Of a stretch of 64,000 bases of DNA, positions 22,929 to 33,943 are shown piece after piece; position 1 is the stretch's first letter, and each line of letters starts with the position of its first letter. Source of the stretch: Malus domestica (Eukaryota; Streptophyta; Magnoliopsida; Rosales; Rosaceae); the NCBI RefSeq assembly GCF_042453785.1, contig NC_091661.1, positions 25,225,501-25,289,500 on the forward strand, read 5' to 3'. The notes beneath the pieces are model-generated. The model saw only the letters and a program-made list of their open reading frames with translations. It did not search any database and had not been told where the DNA came from. Both the position numbers and the translations under genes were made by a program.

Positions 22929-23480
22929 ACCTATAATATGGACACATTTAGTTTTATAGTGGATTTGATTTTTTGTATTTCTCAGTACATTTGGAATGTA
23001 TATGTACCAAAAAGGTTATCTGATAGAGACATTTGGTTTTGTGGTACATTTGGGATTTTTTGTTCATTTGGTCTTTTGGTACAGTTGGAATCTAAACATA
23101 CCAAAATGGTTACCTAACAATGGGCACATTTGGATTTATGGTACATTTGAAATTTTGTACATTTGGTTTCTTTGTAAATTGTATATTTGAAATCTAAATG
23201 TACCAAAAGGGTTACATAATAATGGGTACATTTGGTTTTAGGGAACTTTAACGAAAAGCTCCGGGTACTGTTCACTTTAACGAAAAACCACATTTTTACA
23301 CTAAAAAGTCAATTCTGGTACTATTCACTTTACCCTTTATTTTGTCATTATCATTACAACTCAAAGTTTTCAAGCCATTTTCATTAGTTTTCCTTTGGTT
23401 TTATGGTACATTTGAATTTTTGGTACATTTGGTTTCTCGGTACATTTGAAATCTAAATGTACCAAAAGTCAATACTTTTG
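22929..23480. repeat. 'ggtacatttgg' imperfect tandem repeats
   Basis: The phrases 'tggtacatttggtttt' and 'aaatctaaatgtaccaaaa' recur at irregular 25-60-bp intervals on both sides of a MITE. The block is interrupted at 23241-23393. It is an AT-rich minisatellite. The open frame at 22996-23190 is an artefact of it. Confidence 0.65.
23241..23393. mobile_element. Mutator-type MITE, family 1 copy with perfect 10-bp duplication
   Basis: A 153-bp copy starting GGGAACTTTAACGAAAAG and ending CATTAGTTTTCC. It is flanked by TTTGGTTTTA at 23231-23240 and 23394-23403, and inserted into the minisatellite at 22929-23480. This fixes the family's true ends. Confidence 0.85.
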
Positions 23481-23913
23481 TTCTCAAATATACCATAAGT
23501 TTTAAGTATATTTTTTATATATCTATACATGAAAAAAAAAATGTATTGAAGACTTTTTATTGAGACATTTTTAATAGAAAGAGATTTTTTTTTAAATACC
23601 GATAATCAGAAAATGAGGAATTAGTTAATTTTTTATTTTATTTTATTAAAAATGTCATTTAATGCGTGGAAGGGGATTGAGAAAATAAAATTTCTATATT
23701 ATAGGCAATTAGTTGCTAAGTTACCTTATCTGTCTATATAAATGAACTTAAATTAATGACGTGGAAAATAAATAAATAAAAAATTATTGAGGTGGCAATT
23801 GATCAAAACACCTTAATCAAATCTTTAAAATGAATGAATGTTTAATCTAACAACTATAGAAAAGACGGAGGGCATTCTAATTTTCTCTTTTTTTTACTAC
23901 CAATTAAATTTTA

Positions 23914-24067
23914 GGAAAATTTATGAAAAGAGCTTGAAAACTTTGAGTTTTAATAATAAGAACAAAATAAAAGGTAAAATGAATAATACCATGTTTAACT
24001 TTTTAGTGTAAAAATATAATTTTTCATTAAAATTAACAGTACCGCAGACTTTTCGTTAAAACTTCTC
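23914..24067. mobile_element. Mutator-type MITE, family 1 copy
   Basis: It runs from ggaaaatttatgaaaag to cgttaaaacttctc, with imperfect flanks AAATTTTA and AAATTTTT. It lies about 100 bp upstream of the first sHSP heat-shock element. Confidence 0.75.
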
Positions 24068-24162
24068 AAAATTTTTGGGCTGGATAGGAGCTACCCCAAA
24101 TTAGTGCACTGGGCATCCCTTCTTGAAATTGATATTATTTTGTTTTTCCCAAAAACTGAAGT

Positions 24163-24311
24163 TTCAAGAAGTTGATGGAAGCTCATGGAACCGAACTCTC
24201 TGTTTTTCTTTTCTTTTTCTTTTTCTTTCGTTTTTTCCTGGACCATACAACTGTCTGTAATTCTCAAAGAACCATGAAAACACCTGAACCTTCTTTGGCA
24301 ACCTATAAATA
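24163..24311 (+). promoter_or_regulatory. Heat-shock elements and TATA box, sHSP copy 1
   Basis: A perfect TTCnnGAA core (TTCAAGAA, 24163-24170) is followed by further GAA blocks (gttGATGGAAGC...GGAACC). There is an inverse GAAnnTTC core (GAACCTTC, 24286-24293) and TATAAATA (24304-24311), 120 bp before the ATG. These are the binding sites of heat-shock factors. This promoter is more diverged than those of the other five copies. Confidence 0.75.
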
Positions 24312-24430
24312 CAACCACTGTCGCACCCACCTTTGTCAGATAAGATCGTCGAAAGCAATCTAAGCAAAAATCTCTCGTTCAAATTCTTCGAATTGACGCC
24401 CAGCAAAAACCAACTCTAACCCATCATCCA

Positions 24431-24898
24431 ATGGCTCTCAGTCTCTTTGGCAACGGCCGACGAAGCAACTTCTTCGACCCCTTCTCCCTGGACATCAGGG
24501 ATCCATTCGAGGGCTTCGGCACTCTGGCCAACATCCCCTCCTCCGCCCGCGAAACCACTGCCATTGCCAACACCCGCATCGACTGGAAGGAGACCCCGGA
24601 GGCCCACATCTTCAAGGCAGACCTCCCGGGGATAAAAAAGGAGGAGGTGAAAGTGGAGGTGGAGGACGGGAGGGTCCTGCAGATCAGCGGCGAGAGGAGC
24701 CGGGAGCAGGAGGAGAAGAACGACAAGTGGCACAGGGTGGAGAGGAGCAGTGGCAAGTTTATGAGGAGGTTCAGGCTGCCGGAGAACGCGAAGATTGATC
24801 AGGTGAAGGCATCGATGGAGAATGGGGTCCTGACTGTGACTGTGCCGAAAGAGGAGGAGAAGAAGCCTGCTGTCAAGGCCATTGACATTTCCGGCTAA
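24431..24898 (+). CDS. Class I cytosolic small heat-shock protein, copy 1
   Basis: An ATP-independent chaperone of the HSP20/alpha-crystallin family that binds unfolding proteins during heat stress as a large oligomer. It is an intronless gene of 155 codons, the usual class I size (~17.5 kDa). The N-terminal arm is [21 protein letters not shown]. The alpha-crystallin domain spans ~49-141 with [17 protein letters not shown] and GVLTVTVPK, and the C-terminal I-x-I motif is in AIDISG. It differs from the other copies by one extra residue (Asn8), Phe14, Arg23, Thr31 and an Ala in KPAVKA. Its flanks are also the most diverged: it lacks the downstream ORF relic of the other units, so it is the outlier of the array. 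Confidence 0.97.
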   Translation: MALSLFGNGRRSNFFDPFSLDIRDPFEGFGTLANIPSSARETTAIANTRIDWKETPEAHIFKADLPGIKKEEVKVEVEDGRVLQISGERSREQEEKNDKWHRVERSSGKFMRRFRLPENAKIDQVKASMENGVLTVTVPKEEEKKPAVKAIDISG

Positions 24899-26743
24899 GC
24901 TCTTGTGGTGTTAATTTTTGCTTCTGTGTATTTCCGAGTATCTGTGTGTGAGATGAGTGATCTGATGTGTCAATTTTCATGTATGGCTTCTTATTCTAAA
25001 TATTATTATAAATCTTTATAAAAGCTGAGTCCATTTTATTTTTGAAGAAGTGTCTCTTGGAGAAGATCTATTTAATTTTATACCACGAATATGGAGATCT
25101 ACTTACTACGAATAAGAGTCCTATGGTGGTCGAAATTCCTAGCTGCTATTTGTGGTTTGATTTGTGAACAAGGTTATAATTTCAAATTTTGAATTGGTGA
25201 TTGTTTCTCTTGGTTTTAGTTTGAGTCTTCGATCAATTGATGTTTTTCTTGAACATGTGATTGATTGAATATGAAAGTTTTAATTTTTTTTGTTTATGTG
25301 GCCGATTCAATTTATTTATTTTTAGGTATATTTTATGGAAAAATTAGTTGTCTGGTTGATATGGTTACAATGTATATCAGATTGCATGGTTAGTTTTATT
25401 TTGTGTTTTTGAGTCTTAACTCGTTGTAGCATGACGGTTTGAAACATTCAGGTTAAGCTTGTTCTTCGGTGAAATTGGATTCTAGACCTTCCCTACAAAG
25501 ATGTTACCGATTTTCATCTTTTCTCAAGAATACAAGAGAATATATGTGGACAATTCAACCACAATGAAGACCATATAGATACTTTATAATTTTTTTGTTT
25601 TTTGTTTTTTTTTTTTGGTAAACTTGATATTATTCCGGGACAAAGCCGAAGTACAAGGCCAACAAAGATACAAGAAGCACACAAACTTACAAACTAAACA
25701 ACCAAAGGTCAAGACCAAAGTACATTGACAAGCAAAATGGACCAGCCAAACCAAAGCCCAACCAACAGCGTGGCCCAAAACAAAAAAGATACGGTCGGAT
25801 GTGTGTTTGTTATCTGCAAGAAACACTGCATTTGCAAAGCTCCTGTCGCAAATTATCAAATTGCCGGCTCACCATCCCGGTTATCGAACTTAAGGCTTGC
25901 GGCATACATGTGTAGTGTAGGATTAAAACTGTAATTATATTAGCTTATGAAATTATTCTATATATAAGCCTAAGTCGTCTATAGACCTAGTGTAGATTTT
26001 ACGAATTGTGAAATTGTTGATTTTAAAAACTACCTAGTTTACGTCGCACACAGGTTTAGTAATTAATAAGCTAATTACATCATTCGGTTAAATACGGGAT
26101 ATGTTAACTCGTCGGCCGAATTTGGTCGGAAAGTAAAATATGTTGATGTGACGTTAGGCATATTACTGACTTATTGATCTTGCGACCGCGGCCGAGAAAG
26201 TAACACGTCTCGATCTTCACGTTCTAGAGTCTAAAAACAAGGTTGCTAGTTCTGCGAAGTTCAATATCAAATTCAACTTTTAGTGTGCCGAATTTAGTAA
26301 CATGATAACACCTCACTTCGCCTAAAAAACTGAAAATATAACCTCTTCCAACAAGAAGTAAAAAATTATTGTCAACCAAAATTTGGATAAATAACTAGTC
26401 GGTTTGAAAGTAATGATGTTTATTTAAACAAAAGGTGTTCCTCGTATTGGGGACATCAAAGAGACACAAAGAAAAAATCATATTGGGGACATCAAACCTT
26501 CAGTCCTCTCTCACCTACTTGTAAAATTAGTTTCACAACATAATTTAGTATTTTTTTTTCCTTAAATACGGTTTTTTTTTTTTTTGAGAAAAAAATCTAT
26601 ATCCAATTTAACTGATACTTAATTTAATTAATTTTATAATTACCAATTTGGATAAAATAAAATAAAATTAATTATAAAAAAAATAAATCAATCAATCAAA
26701 AAAGGTTTGTAAGTGCCAACTATGTTTTGGGCCGAAAGGTACT
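24899..26743. other. sHSP copy 1 downstream region, no gene seen
   Basis: The 3' UTR is homologous to the other copies as far as ~25070 (aaatattattataaatctttataaa), then a short stretch (25110-25230) matches the unit sequence after the ORF relic. The segment at 25600-25900 (starting after a T-rich tract, ggtaaacttgatattattccggg...) looks like a transposon fragment of unknown class. The segment 26500-26740 is homologous to the region before the other sHSP promoters. Confidence 0.5.
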
Positions 26744-26996
26744 GTTTGGTACGTAGACGGGATGGAACGGGACGGAACAGGACAGAACAGATGATATAAA
26801 TATTGAAAAAAATAAGAAGAAATTTTGTCATAAAATGTTATAAATTTGTGTTCCCCGAATGTGGAACGGGTCGTTCTAGGAGGAAGAGGTGGAACGAAAA
26901 ATCAACCAAATTTCATCCCATGGACAACCCGTTTCACAATTTTTAAGCGCATCAAATGTGGGACGGTTCGTCCCACGTACCAAATGGTACCAAAAA
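26744..26996. mobile_element. MITE inserted just before the sHSP copy 2 promoter
   Basis: The ends are inverse images (ggtactgtttggtacgt ... acgtaccaaatggtacc) around ~250 bp. In the other units the sequence 'gggccgaaaaggaac' runs on to the promoter without it, so this is an insertion specific to copy 2. It ends 15 bp from the first heat-shock element. Confidence 0.65.
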
Positions 26997-27011
26997 GTAA
27001 CTAAAGGCACT

Positions 27012-27130
27012 TTCGAGAAGTTGGTGGAAGCTGATGGAACTCTCTGTTTTTATTGTTTTTTTCCCTTCTGGATAGCTGCAGAACTTTCTGTAGTTCTCGG
27101 AGAAACCTTCTGTGCCATCCTATATATATA
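27012..27130 (+). promoter_or_regulatory. Heat-shock elements and TATA box, sHSP copy 2
   Basis: TTCGAGAA (27012-27019) is followed by GAA blocks. GAACTTTC lies at 27081-27088, with ttctcGGAGAAaccTTC after it, and TATATATATA is at 27121-27130. The same arrangement occurs before every later copy. The unusually long in-frame ORF start at 27053 lies upstream of the TATA box and is not used. Confidence 0.8.
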
Positions 27131-27250
27131 CAACTCACTCCACAACCCTCCTCATCAGATAGAATTATCCAAAGCAATCTAAGCAAAAATCTCTTGCTCA
27201 AATCCTTCGAATTCACACCCAGCAAAAACCCAACTCAAACCCACCATCTA

Positions 27251-27715
27251 ATGGCTCTCAGTCTCTTTGGCGGACGACGAAGCAACGTCTTCGACCCCTT
27301 CTCTCTGGACATCTGGGACCCTTTCGAGGGCTTCGGCGATCTGGCCAACATCCCCTCCTCCGCCCGTGAAACCACCGCCATCGCCAACACGCGCATCGAC
27401 TGGAAGGAGACCCCGAAGGCCCACATCTTCAAGGTGGACCTCCCGGGGATAAAAAAGGAGGAGGTGAAAGTGGAGGTGGAGGACGGGAGGGTCCTGCAGA
27501 TCAGCGGCGAGAGGAGCCGGGAGCAGGAGGAGAAGAACGACAAGTGGCACAGGGTGGAGAGGAGCAGTGGCAAGTTTATGAGGAGGTTCAGGCTGCCGGA
27601 GAACGCGAAGATTGATCAGGTGAAGGCGGCGATGGAGAGTGGGGTGCTGACTGTGACTGTGCCGAAAGAGGAGGAGAAGAACCCTGAGGTCAAGGCCATT
27701 GACATCTCCGGCTAA
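27251..27715 (+). CDS. Class I cytosolic small heat-shock protein, copy 2
   Basis: A 154-codon intronless sHSP starting [17 protein letters not shown]. The start was chosen because the conserved class I N-terminus begins here, 120 bp after the TATA box. Alpha-crystallin domain ~48-140, C-terminal I-D-I in AIDISG. Relative to copy 3 it carries five changes: A30D, E56K, A62V, N130S and K144N. Two of them (E56K, A62V) lie in the first strands of the domain, in a segment otherwise nearly invariant across the array. Whether these alter client binding or assembly is unknown. Confidence 0.97.
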   Translation: MALSLFGGRRSNVFDPFSLDIWDPFEGFGDLANIPSSARETTAIANTRIDWKETPKAHIFKVDLPGIKKEEVKVEVEDGRVLQISGERSREQEEKNDKWHRVERSSGKFMRRFRLPENAKIDQVKAAMESGVLTVTVPKEEEKNPEVKAIDISG

Positions 27716-27946
27716 ACTAAATTCGCATAACCTCGATCGGCTACTTTTGAGCTCTGTTTTGGTGTGGTGTTAAGTTCTGCTTGTGTGTATTTCCGAGTCT
27801 CTGTATGTGAGATGAGTGATATGGTGTGTCAATTGTCATGTATGGGTTCTTCTTCTAAATATTATAATAAATCTTTATAAAAGTTTACATTATATTTCCA
27901 AGAAGTGTGTCTGGGAGAAGGTCTATTTAATTTGTTTTCCACGAAT

Positions 27947-28246
27947 ATGAAGAAGATGACTGTTCACGGCGCGATTATCTTGCTCTTAAAGTCTAGAACT
28001 TTAACACTTGCGCATAGAATTGATAAAGATTCTTTCGATCTTCACACCTGCTATTGCTATTAGGAACCAGCTGCTGAGCTGTGACCTACGAAGATTGCAG
28101 AGGAGTATCAGGCAAAGAAGAAAGTTCGAGATGTAAATTTTGTATGGGAGAAGTACTGCTCAAGTCGACAGTCCAGCAAAGGCGACATTGAAGACATCTT
28201 ACTTACTCCAAGAGCATATGGCGAATGCTCGAAGTTGCTTGATTAG
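27947..28246 (+). pseudogene. Broken ORF of unknown origin, unit 1 copy
   Basis: It starts ATGAAGAAGATGACTG and can be followed to ...PRAYGECSKLLD-stop. It is interrupted by a TAG after CYCY and a frame change at the following CTGTGACC. Copies occur in units 2-4 with different lesions, while sHSP copy 1 lacks it. The product is not recognised. The good frame around FVWEKYCSSRQSSKGDIEDI suggests it once was, or derives from, real coding sequence. Confidence 0.5.
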
Positions 28247-28440
28247 GACAGGGTCCTATAGTGGTCGAAATTCCTAGCTGCTGTTTTTGGTTTATTTTCA
28301 AGGTTATATTTTCAACTGTTTTTGGTTTAACTCGTGATTCGTGAACAAGGTTATATTTTCAAATTTTAAATTGGTGATTGTTTCTTTGTTTCTTTTGGTT
28401 TTTAGTTTGGATATTAAAAGTTTTGTACCGTTTTAATATA

Positions 28441-28590
28441 TGACGTGGATTGTCTGCCCTTCCACTCTCGTGCCTTCCTGTGCCTTCTTGTTTGTGTGAT
28501 CACGGTAGTTAAACCACGTTAACATTTTATATTACTATTCATTTTTGTCTTATTATTTCTATAAAAAAAATATAAAATGTTGACGTGTAT
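28441..28590. mobile_element. Truncated MITE (left half)
   Basis: Left half of the element complete at 36181-36388 in unit 2. The right half is lost by a deletion joining 'gttgacgtg' to the 'tgcgcatacacg' flank. Confidence 0.65.
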
Positions 28591-29119
28591 GCGCATACAC
28601 GTAGACATTAGACATGTGTCCAAGTCATCTTGCAATTACTTTATAGGTACAGCGAAATGATGATCGAACCCTAAATTCTAAACCCTAAATCCTAGGGAAA
28701 AGTAATTGATGACAAAAATACTGAGAAATAAAATTGGACTTCCTTCAACTTTCAACCTTCCCTAAGTAGATATTGATAAAGCAGCTTTTTCAACCTTGTA
28801 TCGGTCGTATTCTTGAATTTGGAAGGAAAAGAGGAGTAATGCTTCCTAGCATGGGACATAGAATAAGACCTAGAATAAAACCACTTAGATTAGAATAGCA
28901 TTCACATAAATGTTCTAAAATAGAGTTAAATCGAACATTGAAGAGATTAGTTGGTCGTTATTGGGATGGGTTCAAACAGGATTGCAATAAATAATAAAAA
29001 ATAAAAAATAATGAAGGAGCGGAACCTTCATTTCACTCAAGCCAACCCCAGGTCGGGACGAGACTTTCTTTGTGCTACAAATTAGTGAAATTCTATCTCT
29101 TTCGTACACAACTAAAAAA

Positions 29120-29640
29120 TGGGCAACAACTCTTGAGTCAAAAGCCTTCTAAGTTATGCTGATGATGATTATTTAAACCGTACAAAGCGCGTTTCTAGAA
29201 CGGTTTATGTCTTTATCATTAGAGATATTGCAATATTGTGCATATCAACCAAACAGGACTTAGTTGCTACGTCTTTCAATCACACTGAGATTTTAGCCTG
29301 TGCAAAGTATCGCATGAATGATTTTGGCTAAGGCGCGTGATTGATCACATTAAAACTTTATGTGATTTTTCTTACATCGTTGATGTTCCAACAACGATTT
29401 ATGAAGACAATGATGCGTGTATCGACTGGTCATACGCTTGTGTGTTTTAATAACCACTCTGAATATGTGAAATATCGATATCTTGTATTAACTCAATTTT
29501 TCTCTGTAAGTCTACTAGTTATCCCATAGCAAGGTTTTAACCGATAGCTGACAACAACAACCACATCACCTAATCACGAAGAAATGATGCAGCTACTTCT
29601 TAAGTTGTACATACTTAAGTAGGAGTGTTGTGAATAGAAT
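29120..29640 (+). mobile_element. Copia retrotransposon 3' remnant, unit 1
   Basis: A degenerate RNase H region, as at 55005 in unit 4 but internally deleted, runs from 'agttatgctgatgatg' through RSCxDN-like remnants. It is followed by a polypurine-like 'cttaagtaggag' and a candidate LTR start TGTTGTGAATAG at 29626. The 62-codon frame at 29341-29529 is a piece of it. Confidence 0.65.
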
Positions 29641-30360
29641 CATTAATTAGAAATGTGATTGTGTAAACTTAAAGTAGAATTCCACAAGGATTTGGAGATC
29701 AAATAATTATAGGCTTTGTATTACTTATAAGGCAAGAAAACTCATCATAATTAGTGAAGAAAACCCATCATAATTAGTATTAAAAAGTCACGTGCTAAGG
29801 GTGAATACGCCATTCTTATACACATGAGCCCTTCTTTCATGTCGTCTCATTCCTCTCTCACGGTCGCAGGTCTGTTGTCCCTAATTATGGTGTCTCCTCT
29901 CTAATTTCTCAACACGTGTACCACCCATTTCGCCTAATCTTCACCCCATTAAATTTTAATAAAACTAAAACCCAAAAACAAAGAAACTAGCAGTGACTAT
30001 GTCCTCATCCACCCCAATCCATGCAGTCCCGTGCGCCAGCAACCTAAGCATTCACCCATGCTAGCCTCCCCATGCGCCAGCGGCTACCCTTACTTGTACT
30101 TGCCATCACCAAAATCCTCTTCCATCCAAAGGCGGATTTATTAAGGGACCTAGGTGGTTTCAGGACCACCCGAATACTCGGATAATTGAAAACTTCCGAG
30201 GACCACCCAAGTTTGGGCAGTGAAGGGAAAGAGCAACGACTGCATAATGTTCTAGCTTTTTGCAAACTAGATGGAAAGAAGAAGAACAAGAAGAAGACCA
30301 ATTCTTTTTTAAACGGTATCCTAGGTCACGTGCTACAAAGTCACATTAATCATTTAAGTA

Positions 30361-30534
30361 AAGAGTAATGCTAGGGGGACTAAATTTGTAAAAAATATTT
30401 GCAAACTAAATGATGTGTCACCAATGGGAAATGAGCATGTTTATCAATACTTAAGTAATAATCCAATCATTAACTTTCATGTCATTTAGTTTATAAATTT
30501 TGTCTAAAAATTTAGTTTTTCTAGCATTACTCTT
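30361..30534. mobile_element. MITE, 'aagagtaatgctag' family, unit 1
   Basis: A 174-bp element with inverted ends AAGAGTAATGCTAG ... CTAGCATTACTCTT. It was present before the segmental duplication, with copies at 38335-38508 and 56359-56532. Confidence 0.75.
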
Positions 30535-30680
30535 AAATAAAACGGTGAGCACTGATGTGGTGTTTGAAAACACATTCTAGGTCACGTGGGAGGTTGAGAG
30601 CCTCACCATTTTTTTAATAAAAAATAAAAAAGAGTTCGACTTTCAAAGAAAGTCCACCCCAAGCAATATAGTTCCCTAAT

Positions 30681-30900
30681 CCCCGGATTTGGATCCCATC
30701 CAAATCTAAATTGTGAGGATTCTAGGGATCCGCACATCTTAGTCATTCATCGTGCATCGTGTCGTAAAAAATCATCTGACTTTTTTTATTTAAAATTAAA
30801 CACAATTAGTACCTAACGAAAACTGGCCGCACGATGTACGATAAACAACTAGGATGTAGGGATCCCTATGATCCCCACAAAGTGGATCCGGAGATGATCC
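30681..30900. mobile_element. MITE with 'ggatcc' inverted ends, unit 1
   Basis: The arms 'ggatttggatccc...gaggattctagggatccgcacatc' and 'gatgtagggatccctatgatccccac...ggatccgg' are inverse. Copies occur at 38657-38877 and 58841-59070. Confidence 0.65.
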
Positions 30901-31262
30901 TTTTCCCTAATCCCCAATTCCTACCCCGCTCAACTAAAGGTCACCATCATCAGCACAGAACCAATCTCTAGTCTTCACACACCAATCGGCACTTCAAGAT
31001 CAACTTGGTATTTAAATTCATTCTATGCGTTGAAGAAATGACTTTTCTCAATTGTAAGGGATTAGTAATCTTGCTAAAAAATGATGAAAAAAGGGTTACA
31101 TGAATTGTTGTTTGTACAAAAATTATGAATAAAAAGTTGTAATTTATCGTTTAATGTTTCAATTTTACTTTCATCTAATTTTTTGGAGCTTTTTGTGAAA
31201 CTTTATAGGCCTAAGCATGATCTATCACCGATATGATCCCAACTTAACCACGTATGGCTTAG

Positions 31263-31618
31263 TGTTGGGTTTTATCCCAAAATGACTGGTAATATTAAGG
31301 GTGAAAACTCTTATATATTAATAGTGTTGCAGTCCTATTAGATTAGGAATTTGATTGTGTAAATCCTAACATATATATGATATTCTTATGTGATTCTACC
31401 ATATCTCTTAGACTATATATTATCTTTTTAGAGTTGTAATCCTATTGGGGTAAGGAATTTACCTTCACTACTACTATAAATAAAGGCACTATGGGATGAT
31501 ATAACACACACCTTACAATTAGACATCTATCTCTTCTCTCTCTATGTGCCGCACCCCCTCTCTCTCTCTGGCATTCATAATTGTTCAATAAATTATTCCT
31601 ACAATACATTATCAGCAC
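31263..31618 (+). mobile_element. LTR with adjacent primer-site-like sequence, unit 1
   Basis: TGTTGGGTTTTATCCC ... CTACAATACA is followed at once by 'ttatcagcacgctc', a sequence often next to copia-type 5' LTRs. It has a TATA-like 'ctataaataaagg' and CT-rich tract. No internal coding region follows; within ~430 bp the GST fragment begins. Copies occur at 39239-39582 and 45019-45360, with a truncated one at 59413. Confidence 0.6.
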
Positions 31619-32014
31619 GCTCTTAACGCTACGCTAAAGAGAGTTTATTCTTCATTCAGGGGAGTATTATGTTTTAATCATTCTTTTTATGATTAATTTA
31701 TTATTTTATTGAATTGACCTACATGCTATTGATTCAATTTAATTTCTTATTTGTTGAACGTGATACAACACATTGGAGATGCAATTCCAGATTTCCGAGA
31801 AGCATGTTCTACAAATTTAAAGGCTTTTGTTGTTTTATGCCAATCAGGTATATTTAAAATAAATGAAGATATTTGAAACGACCATGAAGCGTGAAAACAT
31901 TCCTCATGATACATGAACCACTTAAAATTATATTTACCTTTCGATATATATATACGTTTCATGCATTATGCAATTTTTGTTATTTGAAATTTGTGAGTCA
32001 AAAAATTGAAATAA

Positions 32015-32374
<360 letters not shown>

Positions 32375-32392
32375 TAATTTACTTATTTTTTT

Positions 32393-33571
32393 GGGTAAAA
32401 GACTGTTTACCACCCTCTTATTTCGTGGTTTTCAACATTTAGTACATCAAGTTTTTTTCGTCTCAGAGTAATACCTAAAGTGTAAATTTTGGGACAGTCT
32501 CATACATCTGTTAGTCAAACTGTTAGTTCTCCCGTTAAGTGATGACGTGGCGCTCTGATTGGACGCCACGTGTCATTAAAAAAATAAAAAATTTATTTAA
32601 ATAAAAATAATATTAAATAATATTAAAATAAATATTAAAATATTAAAATAATAATAATAATTTTTTTTTTCTTCTTCTCTTCTTCTTTTTTTTTTTTTTT
32701 TTCTTCTTCTTCTTCTTCTTCTTCTTCTGGGTTCGGTTTCTTTTTTTTTTTTTTTTTTTTTTCCTTCTTCCTCCTCCTCCTCCTACTTCTTCCTTCTCCT
32801 TCCTCCTCCTTCTTCTTCTCCTTCTTCTTCTTCTTCTGGGTTCGGTTTCTCTCTTTTTTTTTCTCTTTTTTTTCTTCTTCTTCTTCTTCCTCCTCTTTCT
32901 CCTTCTTCTTCCTTCTCTTTCCTCCTCCTTCTTCTTCTCCTTCTTCTTCTTCTGGGTTCGGTTTCTCTTCTTTTTTTTTTTTTTTTTATCCTTCTTCCTC
33001 CTCCTTCTTCTTCCTTCTCCTTCCTCCTCATTCTTCTTCTCCTTCTTCTTCCTTCTTCTTCCTCTTCTTTTCTGGGTTCGGTTTTTTTTTTTTTTTTCTG
33101 TTTTTTTCCTTCTCCTCCTTCCTTCTTAAGAAGGAAGAAGAAGGAGAAGAAGAATGAGGAGGAAGGAGAAGGAAGAAGAAGAAGGAGGAGGAAGGAGAAG
33201 GAAGAAGAAGGAGAAGGAGGAGGAAGAAAAAAAAAAAAAAAAAAAAAAAAAAAGAGAGAACCGAACCCAGAAGAAGAAGAAGAAGAAAAAAAAAAGAAGA
33301 AGAAGAGAAGAAGGAAAAAAAAAATATTTTATTATTTAAATATTTATTTAATATTATTTTTATTTAAATAAATTTTTTATTTTTTTAATGACACGTGGCA
33401 TCCAATCGGGGCGCCACGTCATCACTTAACGGGAGAACTAACAGTTTGACTAACAGATGTATGAGACTGTCCCAAAATTTACACTTTAGGTATGACTCTG
33501 GGACGAAAAAAACTTGATGTACTAAATGTTGAAAACCACGAAACATGAGGGTGGTAAACAGTCTTTTACCC
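32393..33571. mobile_element. Mutator-like non-autonomous element with pyrimidine/purine hairpin core
   Basis: Terminal inverted repeats of ~270 bp start GGGTAAAAGACTG. The element is flanked by a 9-bp duplication TATTTTTTT (32384-32392, 33572-33580), and the empty site is intact in unit 2 (41180-41200). The arms hold no gene. The core is described at 32659-33325. It sits in what was the GST intron of unit 1 only. Confidence 0.85.
32659..33325. repeat. Long polypyrimidine tract followed by its polypurine inverse
   Basis: About 470 bp of TTC/CCT-rich sequence contains at least four copies of the phrase 'tctgggttcggtttc'. It is followed from ~33127 by ~200 bp of GAA/GGA-rich sequence with the inverse phrase 'gaaccgaacccagaag'. 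The strand can fold on itself, and the tract could form triplex DNA. The lysine/arginine/glutamate-only frames here are low-complexity artefacts. Confidence 0.85.
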
Positions 33572-33593
33572 TATTTTTTTTGTTGTTTTTTTT

Positions 33594-33760
33594 AACAAGT
33601 GATATTATCTACACTAAAAAGAAGGGGATAGGTTTAGCTTCACAATGAGTTAGTAATAATTTGGTTCAAATTCACCATTTGCAAGAATCGAATTTAAGAC
33701 TTTTCACTTATAAGTGAATAAGAATATTATTAGACCATAGTACAAAGTGGCAATTTCACA
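33594..33760. mobile_element. MITE, 'ttatctacacta' family
   Basis: The phrases 'acaagtgatattatctacac', 'ggtttagc(c/t)tcacaatgagtt' and 'gaatcgaa...aagacttctcacttac' to 'ttattagaccatagtac' recur at 41214-41380, 52976-53140 and, inverted, at 63238-63412. This repeat is characteristic of the genome. It predates the unit duplication. Confidence 0.6.
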
Positions 33761-33943
33761 ACATAATTAAGTTTAGTATTTTTTTCCTTAAATATGCTTT
33801 TTTTATTTTATTTAAAAAAAATCTATGTTCAATTTAACATGATACTTAATTTTGTAAGTACCAATTTGGAAAAAAAAAATATTAAAAAAAGGGGTTTTTA
33901 AGTACCCACTATGTTTTGGCTGAAAAGGAACTAACCCAAAAAA

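Noticed and set aside
24424..24756. Long antisense open frames across every sHSP gene (112-100 aa)
   Set aside because: They are shadows of GC3-rich coding sequence. They recur only because the genes are duplicates and show no family motif.
27053..27250. 66-residue N-terminal extension of the sHSP frames (also 34800, 42425)
   Set aside because: It begins upstream of the TATA box and spans promoter and leader. Class I sHSPs start at MALSLFGG, and in copies 1, 5 and 6 the leader frame is not in phase.
28660..28700. Telomere-like 'ctaaaccctaaatccta' (also 36655, 44225)
   Set aside because: Only two or three degenerate units are present and copied with the segment. It is too short to be an interstitial telomere tract.
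32783..33339. Lys/Arg/Glu-only open frames in the GAA/TTC tracts
   Set aside because: They are low-complexity translation of a microsatellite, with no start context and no conservation in sister units.
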